Positions 51,605 through 60,618 of a stretch of 64,000 nt of DNA are shown piece after piece. Under the pieces are notes generated by a model. That model was not told the DNA's origin and did not search any database. It worked only from the letters and a program-made list of their open reading frames with translations. Numbering within the stretch: position 1 is the first letter of the stretch; every line of letters starts with the position of its first letter. The DNA lies in NCBI RefSeq assembly GCF_036203305.1, contig NZ_CP108131.1, positions 992,001-1,056,000 of the forward strand, in the 5' to 3' direction. This DNA is from Streptomyces sp. NBC_00190. GTDB taxonomy: Bacteria > Actinomycetota > Actinomycetes > Streptomycetales > Streptomycetaceae. The position numbers and the translations under genes are program-made.

Positions 51605-51868
51605 ATCACAACTTATGGCCTCTCCAAGAGATCCTTGGACCCGGGAAGGCTGCCACCGCGTGCGCCGCTCCGGCACTGGTCCGCTGCTTCGGCGCCTGAT
51701 GTCGGCCGGACCGGGGAGCGGGAGCTGCTCGCCGCCTGCGTCCTGACCGACCCGGAGATCTCCGGCGGGCACGACGAGGTCGGCGACCTCGGCAACGCTG
51801 GTCTCCCCGCACCTGCCCGAGGAGCTCGTCAAACGGAACTCGCTGGTCAGCGGTCACGCCAGCTGACA
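51605..51868 (+). pseudogene. Possible decayed gene fragment
   Basis: Coding-like sequence switches frame: ERELLAACVLTDPEISGGHD in one frame, then TLVSPHLPEELVKRNSLVSG in the next, ending in a stop. Both have high third-position GC. I do not recognise the parent family. It may be a frameshifted remnant or chance. Confidence 0.25.
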
Positions 51869-51901
51869 GACTGAAACCGCTTGATCACCCCAGGAGGACA
51901 C

Positions 51902-52093
51902 ATGGCAGACGAGACAGACACCCCGCAGGACGAATCCCCGGCCGAGGCGGCCAAGCGCAAGTTCCGGGAGGCGCTGGAGCGCAACGCCGCGAATGCCCAG
52001 TCCCAGCAGGCGCATCAGAGTCGCGCGAAGGTCCAGGGTGCGAGCAGCGGTCCCGGCGGCAAGAACAAGAAGGTCCGCCGCAAGACCGGCTGA
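51902..52093 (+). CDS. DUF5302 domain protein, 63 residues
   Basis: A small very polar protein: acidic start (MADETDTPQDESPAEAAKRK), central helix (FREALERNAANAQSQQAHQS) and Lys/Arg-rich end (GGKNKKVRRKTG). This is the DUF5302 pattern common in actinobacteria, with unknown function; the tail suggests nucleic-acid or polyanion contact. AGGAGG lies 7 nt before the ATG. Confidence 0.85.
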   Translation: MADETDTPQDESPAEAAKRKFREALERNAANAQSQQAHQSRAKVQGASSGPGGKNKKVRRKTG

Positions 52094-52265
52094 CCCTCGG
52101 ACACGAGGAGCTCAGTCTCGCCGTCACGGGCGGCGGGACCGGGCCGCTCCGTGACATTGGGCCACTCGGGTGAGTGGGGATAACCAGGAGCGCCTACAGC
52201 AGTTGATCAGCTCGCCCGCCGAGGGCGGCTATCTCATGCGACAGTGCGACAGAAGGATCCCCCAC

Positions 52266-52679
52266 ATGTTCAAGAAGTTCATGGCCACCGCCGCGGTCAC
52301 CGCCTCCGTGCTGGGAGCGGGCGCCGCAGTAGCCACCCCGGCGATGGCCATCGGCAACGACAACGGCGTCAACACCGTCAACGGCAACGGCTCCGCGCAG
52401 ATCTACGGCAACCAGGAGACCGAGGGCAAGATGAGCCCGCAGCTCAGCGCTGTCCAGGGCTCCCTGAACAAGCTCTGCATCGGCCTGCCGGCCAAGGTCA
52501 ACGCCCAGTCCCTGTTCGCGGTGCTCGCCAACGTCGGCGTCCAGGACATCAACGTGCTGTCCAACCCGCAGAACCAGCAGTGCGCCGAGAACTCCACCCA
52601 GGCCAAGGGCGACGAGTCTGCCTCGCACATCCTCAGCAACATCCCGGTGCTCTCCGGCAACCTCTCCGCGGGCAGCTGA
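52266..52679 (+). CDS. rdl: Rodlin, spore-surface rodlet protein
   Basis: A 137-residue precursor with a signal peptide (MFKKFMATAAVTASVLGAGA, cleavage after PAMA). The mature part has the rodlin pattern NGVNTVNGNGSAQIYGNQET, MSPQLSAVQGSLNKLCIGLP, AKVNAQSLFAVLANVGVQDI and NVLSNPQNQQCAENSTQ, with two cysteines. Rodlins organise chaplin amyloid into the rodlet layer on aerial hyphae and spores. Only one copy is present here, whereas S. coelicolor has two divergent genes. It has its own terminator. Confidence 0.92.
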   Translation: MFKKFMATAAVTASVLGAGAAVATPAMAIGNDNGVNTVNGNGSAQIYGNQETEGKMSPQLSAVQGSLNKLCIGLPAKVNAQSLFAVLANVGVQDINVLSNPQNQQCAENSTQAKGDESASHILSNIPVLSGNLSAGS

Positions 52680-52690
52680 TCCGCTGACCG

Positions 52691-52720
52691 AGCGCCGGCG
52701 TGGCAGACCACGCCGGCGCT
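52691..52720 (+). terminator. Rodlin terminator
   Basis: Perfect 13-bp arms AGCGCCGGCGTGG (52691-52703) and CCACGCCGGCGCT (52708-52720) with a CAGA loop, followed by GCGTCGTTTT. It also serves the converging LAL gene, whose stop is at 52730. Confidence 0.88.
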
Positions 52721-52729
52721 GCGTCGTTT

Positions 52730-55513
52730 TCAGCGGGAGGAGCGCAGTGCGGTGGCCAGCGCGGTGGCGAGCTGGGCCCGGGAGCGTACGTCGAGCTTCT
52801 GGTAGATACGGGTCAGCCGTGCCTCCACGGTCTTCACGCTGAGGAACAGCTTCGCCGCGGCCTCCTGGTTGCTGGCCCCCTGGCTGACGAGCAGCGCGAG
52901 GCGGGTCTCGGCCTCCGTCAGGGCAGCGACCGCCGCCGTCTTGGCACCGCCCCCCTCGCCCGGAGCCGGCTCCCTGGAGAGTTCAGTCCACGGGGCCGCC
53001 CCGGCCTGCTGGAACACCTGGGCCGCGGCCTGGAGTGCGGCGCGCGCGGGTGCGCGGCGCCGGCGGCGGCGTTCCACGCGGGCGAGCGCGAGCAGCGTAC
53101 GGCCCCGCTCCAACGGCAGCCGCAGGGTCGCGAACCGCTGCGCCGTCGCCTCCAGCAACTGCACGGCGCCGTCGGCCTCGCCCTGTGCGGACAGGCACAG
53201 GCCCCGGGCCCGGTCCATCGCGGCGACGACCCCGGTGCGGCCGAGGCCGCGGGCGACGGGACGGACGGAGTCGATCAGCCGGGTGGCCTCCTCGGTCGCG
53301 TCGGCGGCGACCAGGGCCTCGGCGAGCTCCCCGTGCCAGCGCAGGATCGAGGGGTCCACCACCTTCTGCGCGGCTTCGAGTTCGGCGACCCGGCGCAGGG
53401 TGGCGACGGCCTTCGCCGCCTCTCCCGTGGCCAGTTCGACGAGGCCGAGCGCGTGCAGGTTCCGGGAGAGGAAGACCTGGTCGTGCTCCTCCTGCGAGGC
53501 CTGGATGCCGCGCCGGGCGTAGCTGGCGGCGCGTGCGAAGCTCCCGCCGGTGGCCTCGGCCATCGCGGAGACGTACCAGGCGGGGCCGGGCGAAAGGCCC
53601 GCCTCGATCGTCAGCTCCAGCGCCTGGCGGGCGCGGGCGGAGGCGGCCGCGCACCGGCCGCTGCGCAGTTCGACCTCGGTGAGGCTGCGCAGGACCTCGA
53701 AGACGTCCTCGGCGGATCCGGTGCGCTGGACGGCGGGCAGCAGGGCCATCAGCTGGCGGCGGGCGTCGTCGAGGCGGTCGTCGAACAGGGCGTGCCGTAC
53801 GGCGAGGTACTGGGGCGCGTTGCGCATGCCGAGCGGCACTTCGGGGGCGGGCAGGGCGAGCGCCTCGGCGAGGATCGCCTCGGCGCCCGGGTCCCCGAGG
53901 ATGCGGCCCATGCGGGCCCGTACGGTCAGTGCCATGGCCTCGGCCACCTGGTCGCCGCCGAGCGCGGCGAGGGCCCCGGCCCGGGCCGCGGCGTCGCGCG
54001 AGCGGACGGGGTCGCCGTCGCTGAGGTTGTGCTTCGTGGCGATCCGCAGCTGGACGGCGGCCTGGAGCGAGGGGTCCCCGGCGGCGTCGTCCATGGCGCA
54101 CGCGAAGGTCTCGTCGAGGGCTCCGAGTGCCTGGCCGGCGGCGTCGATGACGGCGAGCCGGGCACGGACCCGGTCGGCGGGTGAGGCGTCGCGGGCCAGG
54201 ACGGCGCGGGTGGCGCGGCGCGCGAGGTCGGCGCGGCCGGCCCAGCCGGCGTCCTCGGCGGCGGTGACGAGGCGGACGAGCTGTTCCCCGGCCAGGTGGG
54301 AGGGCGTACGTTCGGCGGCGAGCAGGCCGAGTTCGGCGGCGAGGGCCCGCTGGCCGCGGCGCCTGCAGACCGCGGCGGCCCCGGTGATCTCCGAGGCGAG
54401 CCACTGGTCGGGGGTGTCCACGGCCAACGCGCGGTGGCGTACGGCCTGGACGGGGTCGTCGACGGCGGCGGCCAGCGCGGCGTGCCCGGCGGCGCGCTCG
54501 GGCCAGCCCGCGTCCGCGGCGAGCGCGGTGGGCAGGGCGCCGGCGGTGAACTCGACGGTCCCGTCCTCCCCGACCCTGACCAGCGCGGCCCGTTCCGCCT
54601 CGGCCAGCTCGGCCTCCGCGTCGGGGCGCCCGGCCCGGCGCAGCAGGGCGGTGGTCGGGCGGGCGGCGAGGGCGGCGAGCAGCAGGGTGCGGCGGGCCTG
54701 GGCGGGGGCCTCGGCGAGCAGGCGGCGGGCCACCTCGCGGGCCTGGCCGGAGACGGGCAGGGTGTCGGCGTGGTGGGCGCCGGTGTCGCGGGATCCGGCG
54801 GCCTCGGCGAGGGAGTGCCCGAGGGCCAGGGCGAGGCGGGGGTTGCCTCCGCTGGCCTGGTGGATGCGTCCGGCGAGGCGGGCGGGGAGGCCGTGGCGGA
54901 CGAGGAGTTCGGCGATCTCGTCGGCGCCGAGCGGTGGTACCCGGATCGCGGGTGTACCGGCGCCGCAGAGGGGTTCGCCGACGGACGTGCCGCCCTGGAC
55001 ACATTCGGCGACGAGGACCCGGACGCGCGGCGGGGTGAGGCGCAGGGCGAAGCGGAGCAGGTCGGTGCTCTCGGCGTCGAGCCACTGGGCGTTGTCGAGG
55101 ACGAGCAGGACGGGGTGGCGGGCGGCGAGCGTCCGGAGCACCTCGACGACGGCGAGGCGCAGGGCGACGTGGTCGCGGCCGTCGCGGGGGGCGTCCGCCT
55201 CGCGGCGCAGGAGGGCGATCGCGGTGCGCTGGGGGCCGGAGAGGCGTTCCAGGGCGGCGGCGGGGACGGTGGCCAGGAGGGCCGCGGCGGAGGCTTCGGG
55301 GATCCATTGGTCGGCGGCCTCGGGTGCGAGGCGCAGCACGGTCTCGCGGCGCGATTCGGCGGCCGCCGCGACGGCGCGTACGACCTCGGTCTTGCCCGCG
55401 CCGGCCGGACCGGTGAGCAGCGCCCGGCCGTGCGCGGTGAGCGCGCGGTCGACCGCTTTGACCAGTTCGCCCTGTCCGACACTTGTGTCAGCGTGCCCCG
55501 TCGCCGCCACCAC
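52730..55513 (-). CDS. LAL-type LuxR regulator with AAA ATPase domain
   Basis: A 927-residue regulator. An N-terminal ATPase (residues ~15-250) has Walker A GPAGAGKTEV and Walker B VLLVLDNAQWLDAES. A long TPR-like helical middle (~350-850) follows, with a LuxR HTH at the C-terminus (LTEAETRLALLVSQGASNQE, AAAKLFLSVKTVEARLTRIY). Such regulators control secondary metabolism or carbon use by ligand- and ATP-dependent activation. The start is taken as the GTG at 55513. A subtilase gene lies upstream on the same strand. Confidence 0.93.
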   Translation of the reverse strand: MVAATGHADTSVGQGELVKAVDRALTAHGRALLTGPAGAGKTEVVRAVAAAAESRRETVLRLAPEAADQWIPEASAAALLATVPAAALERLSGPQRTAIALLRREADAPRDGRDHVALRLAVVEVLRTLAARHPVLLVLDNAQWLDAESTDLLRFALRLTPPRVRVLVAECVQGGTSVGEPLCGAGTPAIRVPPLGADEIAELLVRHGLPARLAGRIHQASGGNPRLALALGHSLAEAAGSRDTGAHHADTLPVSGQAREVARRLLAEAPAQARRTLLLAALAARPTTALLRRAGRPDAEAELAEAERAALVRVGEDGTVEFTAGALPTALAADAGWPERAAGHAALAAAVDDPVQAVRHRALAVDTPDQWLASEITGAAAVCRRRGQRALAAELGLLAAERTPSHLAGEQLVRLVTAAEDAGWAGRADLARRATRAVLARDASPADRVRARLAVIDAAGQALGALDETFACAMDDAAGDPSLQAAVQLRIATKHNLSDGDPVRSRDAAARAGALAALGGDQVAEAMALTVRARMGRILGDPGAEAILAEALALPAPEVPLGMRNAPQYLAVRHALFDDRLDDARRQLMALLPAVQRTGSAEDVFEVLRSLTEVELRSGRCAAASARARQALELTIEAGLSPGPAWYVSAMAEATGGSFARAASYARRGIQASQEEHDQVFLSRNLHALGLVELATGEAAKAVATLRRVAELEAAQKVVDPSILRWHGELAEALVAADATEEATRLIDSVRPVARGLGRTGVVAAMDRARGLCLSAQGEADGAVQLLEATAQRFATLRLPLERGRTLLALARVERRRRRRAPARAALQAAAQVFQQAGAAPWTELSREPAPGEGGGAKTAAVAALTEAETRLALLVSQGASNQEAAAKLFLSVKTVEARLTRIYQKLDVRSRAQLATALATALRSSR

Positions 55514-55636
55514 GCACAGCCACCAGCCTCTCGGTCCCCAGCCCCTGTGCCTTCCCTGTGACGCGACAATACGAGGTCGGATGCCGGGTGAACACGGATT
55601 GTGACGCAGAAATCAGTCAGGCGGCTGGAAAAGCCG

Positions 55637-55673
55637 GCGGGCCTGCCGATACGAGGTGTATCGGCAGGCCCGC
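55637..55673 (-). terminator. Terminator of the subtilase gene
   Basis: Perfect 16-bp arms GCGGGCCTGCCGATAC (55637-55652) and GTATCGGCAGGCCCGC (55658-55673) with a GAGGT loop. On the minus strand a TTTT run follows at plus 55629-55632. It lies 51 bp past the protease stop. Confidence 0.88.
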
Positions 55674-55724
55674 TGGTTCACTTGGTCCGTACTTTCGGCC
55701 CGTCAGGCCGGGTGGAGAACCGGA

Positions 55725-57515
55725 TCAGAAGCCGAGGCCCCAGGAGTCGATGTAACCGGTGTCGGCGGAGTACACGTCCTGGACGCGCAGCTGCCAGGTG
55801 CCGTTGGCGGGCAGCGCCGAGGCGTTGACCGTGTAGGTGTCGGAGACGTTCGCGGCGCTGTCGCTCGACGAGGAGTTCTTCAGGCGCTGGACGACCGCAC
55901 CGCCGGGACCGACCAGGTCGATCACGACGTCACCGCGGTAGCTGTGCTTGACGTCGACGTACACCTTGAGCGCGGCCGGGGCGTTGCCGGCGCGGCCCGA
56001 GACGGTGATGGAGGAGGAGACGGCTCCGCCGTTGTCCGGGATCGCCACGTCGGTGGTGTTCTCGTACGTGGGGGCGGGCCCGGAGGTCACGGCGGCGACG
56101 GTCGCGGCCGCGTCGGCGAGGCCGGTGCCGCAGCCACCGGTGCAGATGCCGGCCAGCGGGCGGGCGTTGGCCTTGATGGCCGACTCGACCTGCGCCGGGG
56201 TCAGCGAGGGCTTGGCGGCGACGAGGAGCGCGGCGAGCCCCGCGATGTGCGGGGCGGCCATGCTGGTGCCCTGGTAGGGCTTGTAGATCTCGGCGCCGGG
56301 GGTGGTGGTGCCGGCGTTGAGGCTGGAGAGGATGCCGTTCTCGGGGGTGGTGACGGTGCCGGGGGTGTCCGTGGCGCGTCGGGTCTCACCGCCCGGGGCG
56401 GCGACGTCGATGATCGCGCCGTAGTTGGAGTAGAAGGAGCGGTCGCCGGTGCGGTTGGTGGCGGCCACGTTGATCACGTTGTTGCAGCTGGCGGGCGAGA
56501 AGCCTGCCGCGTCGGCGTTGCTGTTGCCGGCGGCCACGACGACGGTCGTGCCGCGGCCGACGGCGGCGTTGATGGCGTTCTGGTAGGTGGCGGTGCAGGC
56601 ACCCGAGCCACCGAGGCTCATGTTGATGACCTTGGCGGGGGTGGCGTTCGCCGGGACGCCCGCGACGGTGCCGCCGGACGCCCAGGTGATGGCGTCGACG
56701 ATGTCCGAGGTGGCGCCACCGCACTTGCCGAGCACGCGGACGGGCTGGATCTTCGCGTTGTACGCGATGCCCGCGACGCCCTTGGCGTTGTTGGTGGCCG
56801 CGGCGATGGTGCCCGCGACGTGGGTGCCGTGCCAGGAGGAGTTGCTGGCGGTGGAGCCGGTGCCGCACTCGCCGGCGGCGCTCCAGTCACCCTGGTCGGC
56901 GGGGTTGTTGTCGCGGCCGTTGCCGTCACGGGCGGCGGTGGCGTTGCTGATGAAGTCGTAGCCCGCGACGATGTTCGGGGCGACGTCCGAGTGGGCGACG
57001 TAGCCGGTGTCGATCACGGCGACGGTGACGCCGGAGCCGGTGGTCTTGTCCCAGGCGGCCGGGACGTTCATGCCGGCGGTGGGCTCGAAGAGGTCCCACT
57101 GCTTGGCGTACTCGGTGTCGTTCGGGGTGGCCAGCGCGTAGGCGCGGGAGTCCGGCTCGACGTAGGCGACGTCCGGGTCGGCTCGGAACTGGTCCATCAC
57201 CTTGGCGGCGTCGGCGGGAGAGCCGAGGCTGACCAGGGCGGCACCGGTGCCGAGGCGGCGGTCGAACTTGGCCTTCTTGCCGGCCTTCTTGCCCTTGGCG
57301 GCGGCGTCGTCCGCGGCCGCGGTGTTGGAACTGGCCTCGGAGGCGGAGGCCTTGTATCCGACGATGAGGTTCTCGACCGGAGCGGCGGACGCGGTGGCGG
57401 CCGGAGCGGCGGCGGGGTCCGAGGTGGCCAGCGCCATGGAGGTGGTGGCGGAGCCGGCGAGCAGCGTGACGGAGATCGCCACCACGGATATGAGCCTACG
57501 TCTGGATGCGTGCAC
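55725..57515 (-). CDS. Secreted S8 subtilisin-like serine protease with P-domain
   Basis: A 596-residue precursor. Signal peptide: RRRLISVVAISVTLLAGSAT. Inhibitor_I9 propeptide ~47-128 with an unusual KGKKAGKKAK insertion. Catalytic domain ~140-480: Asp169 (VAVIDTG), His229 (SWHGTHVAGT), oxyanion Asn331 (AAGNSN), Ser418 (GTSMAAPH). A C-terminal proprotein-convertase P-domain (~495-596) ends SADTGYIDSWGLGF. It digests extracellular protein, probably during development. It uses a GTG start. Confidence 0.95.
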   Translation of the reverse strand: MHASRRRLISVVAISVTLLAGSATTSMALATSDPAAAPAATASAAPVENLIVGYKASASEASSNTAAADDAAAKGKKAGKKAKFDRRLGTGAALVSLGSPADAAKVMDQFRADPDVAYVEPDSRAYALATPNDTEYAKQWDLFEPTAGMNVPAAWDKTTGSGVTVAVIDTGYVAHSDVAPNIVAGYDFISNATAARDGNGRDNNPADQGDWSAAGECGTGSTASNSSWHGTHVAGTIAAATNNAKGVAGIAYNAKIQPVRVLGKCGGATSDIVDAITWASGGTVAGVPANATPAKVINMSLGGSGACTATYQNAINAAVGRGTTVVVAAGNSNADAAGFSPASCNNVINVAATNRTGDRSFYSNYGAIIDVAAPGGETRRATDTPGTVTTPENGILSSLNAGTTTPGAEIYKPYQGTSMAAPHIAGLAALLVAAKPSLTPAQVESAIKANARPLAGICTGGCGTGLADAAATVAAVTSGPAPTYENTTDVAIPDNGGAVSSSITVSGRAGNAPAALKVYVDVKHSYRGDVVIDLVGPGGAVVQRLKNSSSSDSAANVSDTYTVNASALPANGTWQLRVQDVYSADTGYIDSWGLGF

Positions 57516-57879
57516 GGTGTTCCCTTCGCGGGCCGATTCCGGGCAGGCCGGAGCGGCCGGTCGGTGCAGTGTGGGAGGTGACTGGCGGCTGCGGGGCCGG
57601 GAGCGAGCTGGTCAAACTCGTCCCGGCCGCCGCGCGCCACGTTGCCCCGGCCTCGACGGCGGGGCAGGGCAACGGCGGTACCGGCGATTCCCCCTGGTTG
57701 AACGGCATCATGCCATGTGGGGTTGGCGTGTCGACCGCTGGGTCAGGAAGATCGCCGGTGGGCAGACAGTAGGCAACACGGGGATGAACTGGATACGGGG
57801 AAAACCCTTGTCCGCGCCCTGCCCCTCCCCCGCGGGTCCCTCGGCGGGCGCCGGGCTCCCCCCGGCGGCCGGTCCCGCG
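57516..57879. other. Gap between the subtilase and DUF1838 genes
   Basis: These 364 bp have only overlapping shadow frames. They must hold the minus-strand promoter of the protease. The sequence CTGGATACGGGGAAAACC (57789-57806) marks a local AT increase. No convincing palindrome was found. Confidence 0.35.
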
Positions 57880-58647
57880 TCATTCCCCTGCCGCCTCCCG
57901 GCGGGGCGGGAAGAGCTTGCGGAAGTACGTCCAGCTCGTTTCGTTCGGCTCGGTCCACTTGTCCGGGGCGTGGGCGAACTCGGGATGCCGGGCGGCGATG
58001 TAGTCGCGGGTCCGCTCGGGGACCTCCGCGTAGGAGCCGAGCTTGCGGCCGCGGCAGTGGAAGGTGAGGCCGCCGGGGCGAGCGCCCTGTTCCATCCAGG
58101 GCAGCCACGGGGACATCCGGGTCCAGGACATCGTCGAGGGGACGCTCGGCTCCTCGGTGGTGAGGACGGTGGCGGGCGCGAAGAACTGGAAGAGCTCCAG
58201 CGCCCGATAGGTGTCGTCGGCCGAATTGTCCGGGTATTCCTCGACCGGCAGCGGCGAGGGATAGGCCAGCGGGATCTCCAGGCTGAAGCAGATCTGGTCG
58301 CCCAGCTCCGTCATGGGGACCGGGAAGGGCCGCCACTTCTGGTTCGCCGGATCGTTCCAGACGTGCACCACCGGCTTGCCGCCCCAGCTCTCCAGGATCT
58401 CCCGGGTCCGGGGGTCGAGGTAGAAGGCGGCTTCCCTGGACAGCAGCTGGTAGCCGCCGCTCTCCTCGTCCGGGACGAGCCGGGCGACATTGAGCCCTTC
58501 GAAGCCGAAGAGGCGCTGGTAGGGCTCGCCGGGGGCCCAGGAGTGGACGTCGCCGGACCACCAGAAGGTCACCTCCTCGCCGTCGAGCGAGGCGCGGGTG
58601 CGGGCGAGGGCGTGCAGCAGCTCGACGGGTGTCATGGCGGATGTCAT
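57880..58647 (-). CDS. DUF1838 family protein
   Basis: A 255-residue protein with DUF1838 blocks: EEVTFWWSGDVHSWAPGEPY, FGFEGLNVARLVPDEESGGY, REILESWGGKPVVHVWNDPA and a C-terminal HPEFAHAPDKWTEPNETSWT-YFRKLFPP. No signal peptide is visible. The function is unknown. Two close ATGs (58647, 58635) have no strong ribosome binding site. It is divergent from the DUF1996 gene with 230 bp between, including the AT-richer stretch GTGCACATAAATCGCC near 58780. Confidence 0.82.
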   Translation of the reverse strand: MTSAMTPVELLHALARTRASLDGEEVTFWWSGDVHSWAPGEPYQRLFGFEGLNVARLVPDEESGGYQLLSREAAFYLDPRTREILESWGGKPVVHVWNDPANQKWRPFPVPMTELGDQICFSLEIPLAYPSPLPVEEYPDNSADDTYRALELFQFFAPATVLTTEEPSVPSTMSWTRMSPWLPWMEQGARPGGLTFHCRGRKLGSYAEVPERTRDYIAARHPEFAHAPDKWTEPNETSWTYFRKLFPPRREAAGE

Positions 58648-58877
58648 ACGCCGTACTGTGCGCGGCCGCCGCGCGGACCGGCAAGCGGCCGCACGGACAA
58701 ATCCCCCGCCGGTTCGGCCGGTTCGCCCGGGACGGCCCTCCGGCCGGGGCCGCCCGGTCTCCCGGGAAGGCGGATCTTGTGCACATAAATCGCCATCCAG
58801 GGCGAATCATTGCGCTTGGTGCCCGCCCTGCGGATGCAAGGTTGACGACGCTCTCGCCACGGGCGACGGTGACCGCC

Positions 58878-59876
58878 ATGGGGAACGAACGCCGACTTCT
58901 CGCTCTCGTCATCTGCCTGGTCCTGGGCAGCGGGCTCACCGCCGCCGTGCTCGGGGCCTCGCGAGCGGCCGGACCCCACGCGGGGATGACGACGGCCGGT
59001 CCGGCCCCTTCCGACTACGTGGACATATCGGAGGTTCCGCGCACCCCCGGCCCGGCGGCCGCCGCGGGCCCCGACGCCTCGGCCGGCTCGGTGGTCGTGC
59101 AATGCGGCCGAAACGAGCAGGGCCACTACAACGAGGACAACCTGGTGGTCTCGCCCGGGCTGCGGGCGGGCGCCCACCACACGCACGCGTACGTGGGGAA
59201 CCTCTCCACGGACGCGATGTCGACCGACGCCTCCCTGGACGCGGCCGCCACCAGTTGCCCGGGCGGCGACCGGTCGACGTACTACTGGCCGGTCCTGCGC
59301 CGTCCGGACCGGCCGGGCACGCGTCCGCACGAGAGCTCGGCCAGCCACGGCAACACCGGCGAGATCCTGCCGGAGGCCTCGGTACGGGTGGAATTCCGCG
59401 GCAGTCCCGTGAGCAAAGTGGTGGCGATGCCCCGGTTCCTGCGGGCGATCACCGGCGACGCCGTCGCGTACACGGCGGACAGCGACGCCGACGTCCGGGC
59501 CCGCTGGGGCTGTTCCGGCTCCCCCGACCGGCCCACCACCCGCTATCCGCGCTGCCCCGCGGGAGAGCGCGTCACCCGCACCCTCACCTTCCCGAGCTGC
59601 TGGAACGGCCTCGACACCATCAGCGCCGGACACCGCTCGCACCTGCGGTTCCCCTCGGCGAAGGGCGTATGCCCGCAGGACACCTTCCCCGTGCCCGAGC
59701 TCCGGATCTCCCTGGCCTACGAGGTCCCCGCGGGGGTGCCCGTCGCGCTCGACTCCTTCCCCGAGCAGCGGCACAGCCCGAAGACGGACCACGCGATGTT
59801 CGTGAACGCGATGACCGACCCGCAGATGGGCGCCGTCGTCGACTGCCTCAACTCGGGCCGTACCTGCCGGATGTGA
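58878..59876 (+). CDS. Secreted DUF1996 domain protein
   Basis: A 332-residue protein with an N-terminal membrane or signal segment (RRLLALVICLVLGSGLTAAV). The DUF1996 domain contains the characteristic CGRNEQGHYNEDNLVVSPGL, AGAHHTHAYVGN, TLTFPSCWNGLDTISAGHRS and a C-terminal Cys pair. The His-His-x-His suggests metal binding. The family occurs in fungi and actinobacteria without known function. The start is the ATG at 58878; the longer frame from 58629 lacks sense. Confidence 0.87.
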   Translation: MGNERRLLALVICLVLGSGLTAAVLGASRAAGPHAGMTTAGPAPSDYVDISEVPRTPGPAAAAGPDASAGSVVVQCGRNEQGHYNEDNLVVSPGLRAGAHHTHAYVGNLSTDAMSTDASLDAAATSCPGGDRSTYYWPVLRRPDRPGTRPHESSASHGNTGEILPEASVRVEFRGSPVSKVVAMPRFLRAITGDAVAYTADSDADVRARWGCSGSPDRPTTRYPRCPAGERVTRTLTFPSCWNGLDTISAGHRSHLRFPSAKGVCPQDTFPVPELRISLAYEVPAGVPVALDSFPEQRHSPKTDHAMFVNAMTDPQMGAVVDCLNSGRTCRM

Positions 59877-60012
59877 CCGGCCCACGGGAGCGGCGCCACA
59901 GGAGCGTCGCACCCGAGTGACGCACCCGAGTGACGCACGCCACATGAACCGCAGGGGCCCGGGCAGCGTGTTCCGACCGCATCACGTAAGCGAGGAAGAC
60001 GGAGAGGGTGAG

Positions 60013-60618
60013 ATGGCCGGACCACTGTGGCCCCGCACTCGGCGGGGCTCGACCGATGAGGCACTGATCAAGTCGGTGTACGAGGAGCACGGCCACGCCC
60101 TGCTCGCGTACGCCACCCGGCTGACCGGGGACCGGGCCGCCGCCGAGGATGTCGTCCAGGAGACGCTCATCCGGGCCTGGCGGCACTCCGAGGTCCTGGT
60201 CAATGGAAAGGGCTCGGTGCGCGGCTGGCTGCTGACGGTGGCCCGCAACATCATCACGGACCGGTACCGGGCCAAGGCGGCCCGGCCGCCGGAGGTCTCC
60301 GGGGCTTCGGCCGCTCCCCCGGTGGAGGCGGACCACGCCGACTCCGTGGTGGACACGATGACGGTCCTCGGGGCTCTCGACCAGCTCTCTCCGGAACACC
60401 GGGACGTCCTGAAGGAGTTGTACTACCGGCAACTCAGCGTCGCGGAGGCCGCGGACAGCCTCGGTATCCCGGCGGGGACGGTCAAGTCTCGTTCGCACTA
60501 CGCGCTCAAGGCGCTGCGCGACGTCTTCCGGGACAGCGGCATCAAGGACAACGGCGATGGCAGACGAGCGGGCAGGCCGCCCCAGCAGCCCGCCGGACTG
60601 CGTGAGGTGGTGGCATGA
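60013..60618 (+). CDS. ECF RNA polymerase sigma factor (SigL/SigK-like group)
   Basis: A 201-residue ECF sigma factor: region 2 (LIKSVYEEHGHALLAYATRL, AEDVVQETLIRAWRH, VRGWLLTVARNIITDRYR) and region 4 (LSPEHRDVLKELYYRQLSVA, EAADSLGIPAGTVKSRSHYA). It has GAGAGGG just before the ATG at 60013. Its stop overlaps the start of a zinc anti-sigma gene by 4 nt, so its activity should be controlled by that membrane protein, perhaps in response to redox change. Confidence 0.93.
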   Translation: MAGPLWPRTRRGSTDEALIKSVYEEHGHALLAYATRLTGDRAAAEDVVQETLIRAWRHSEVLVNGKGSVRGWLLTVARNIITDRYRAKAARPPEVSGASAAPPVEADHADSVVDTMTVLGALDQLSPEHRDVLKELYYRQLSVAEAADSLGIPAGTVKSRSHYALKALRDVFRDSGIKDNGDGRRAGRPPQQPAGLREVVA

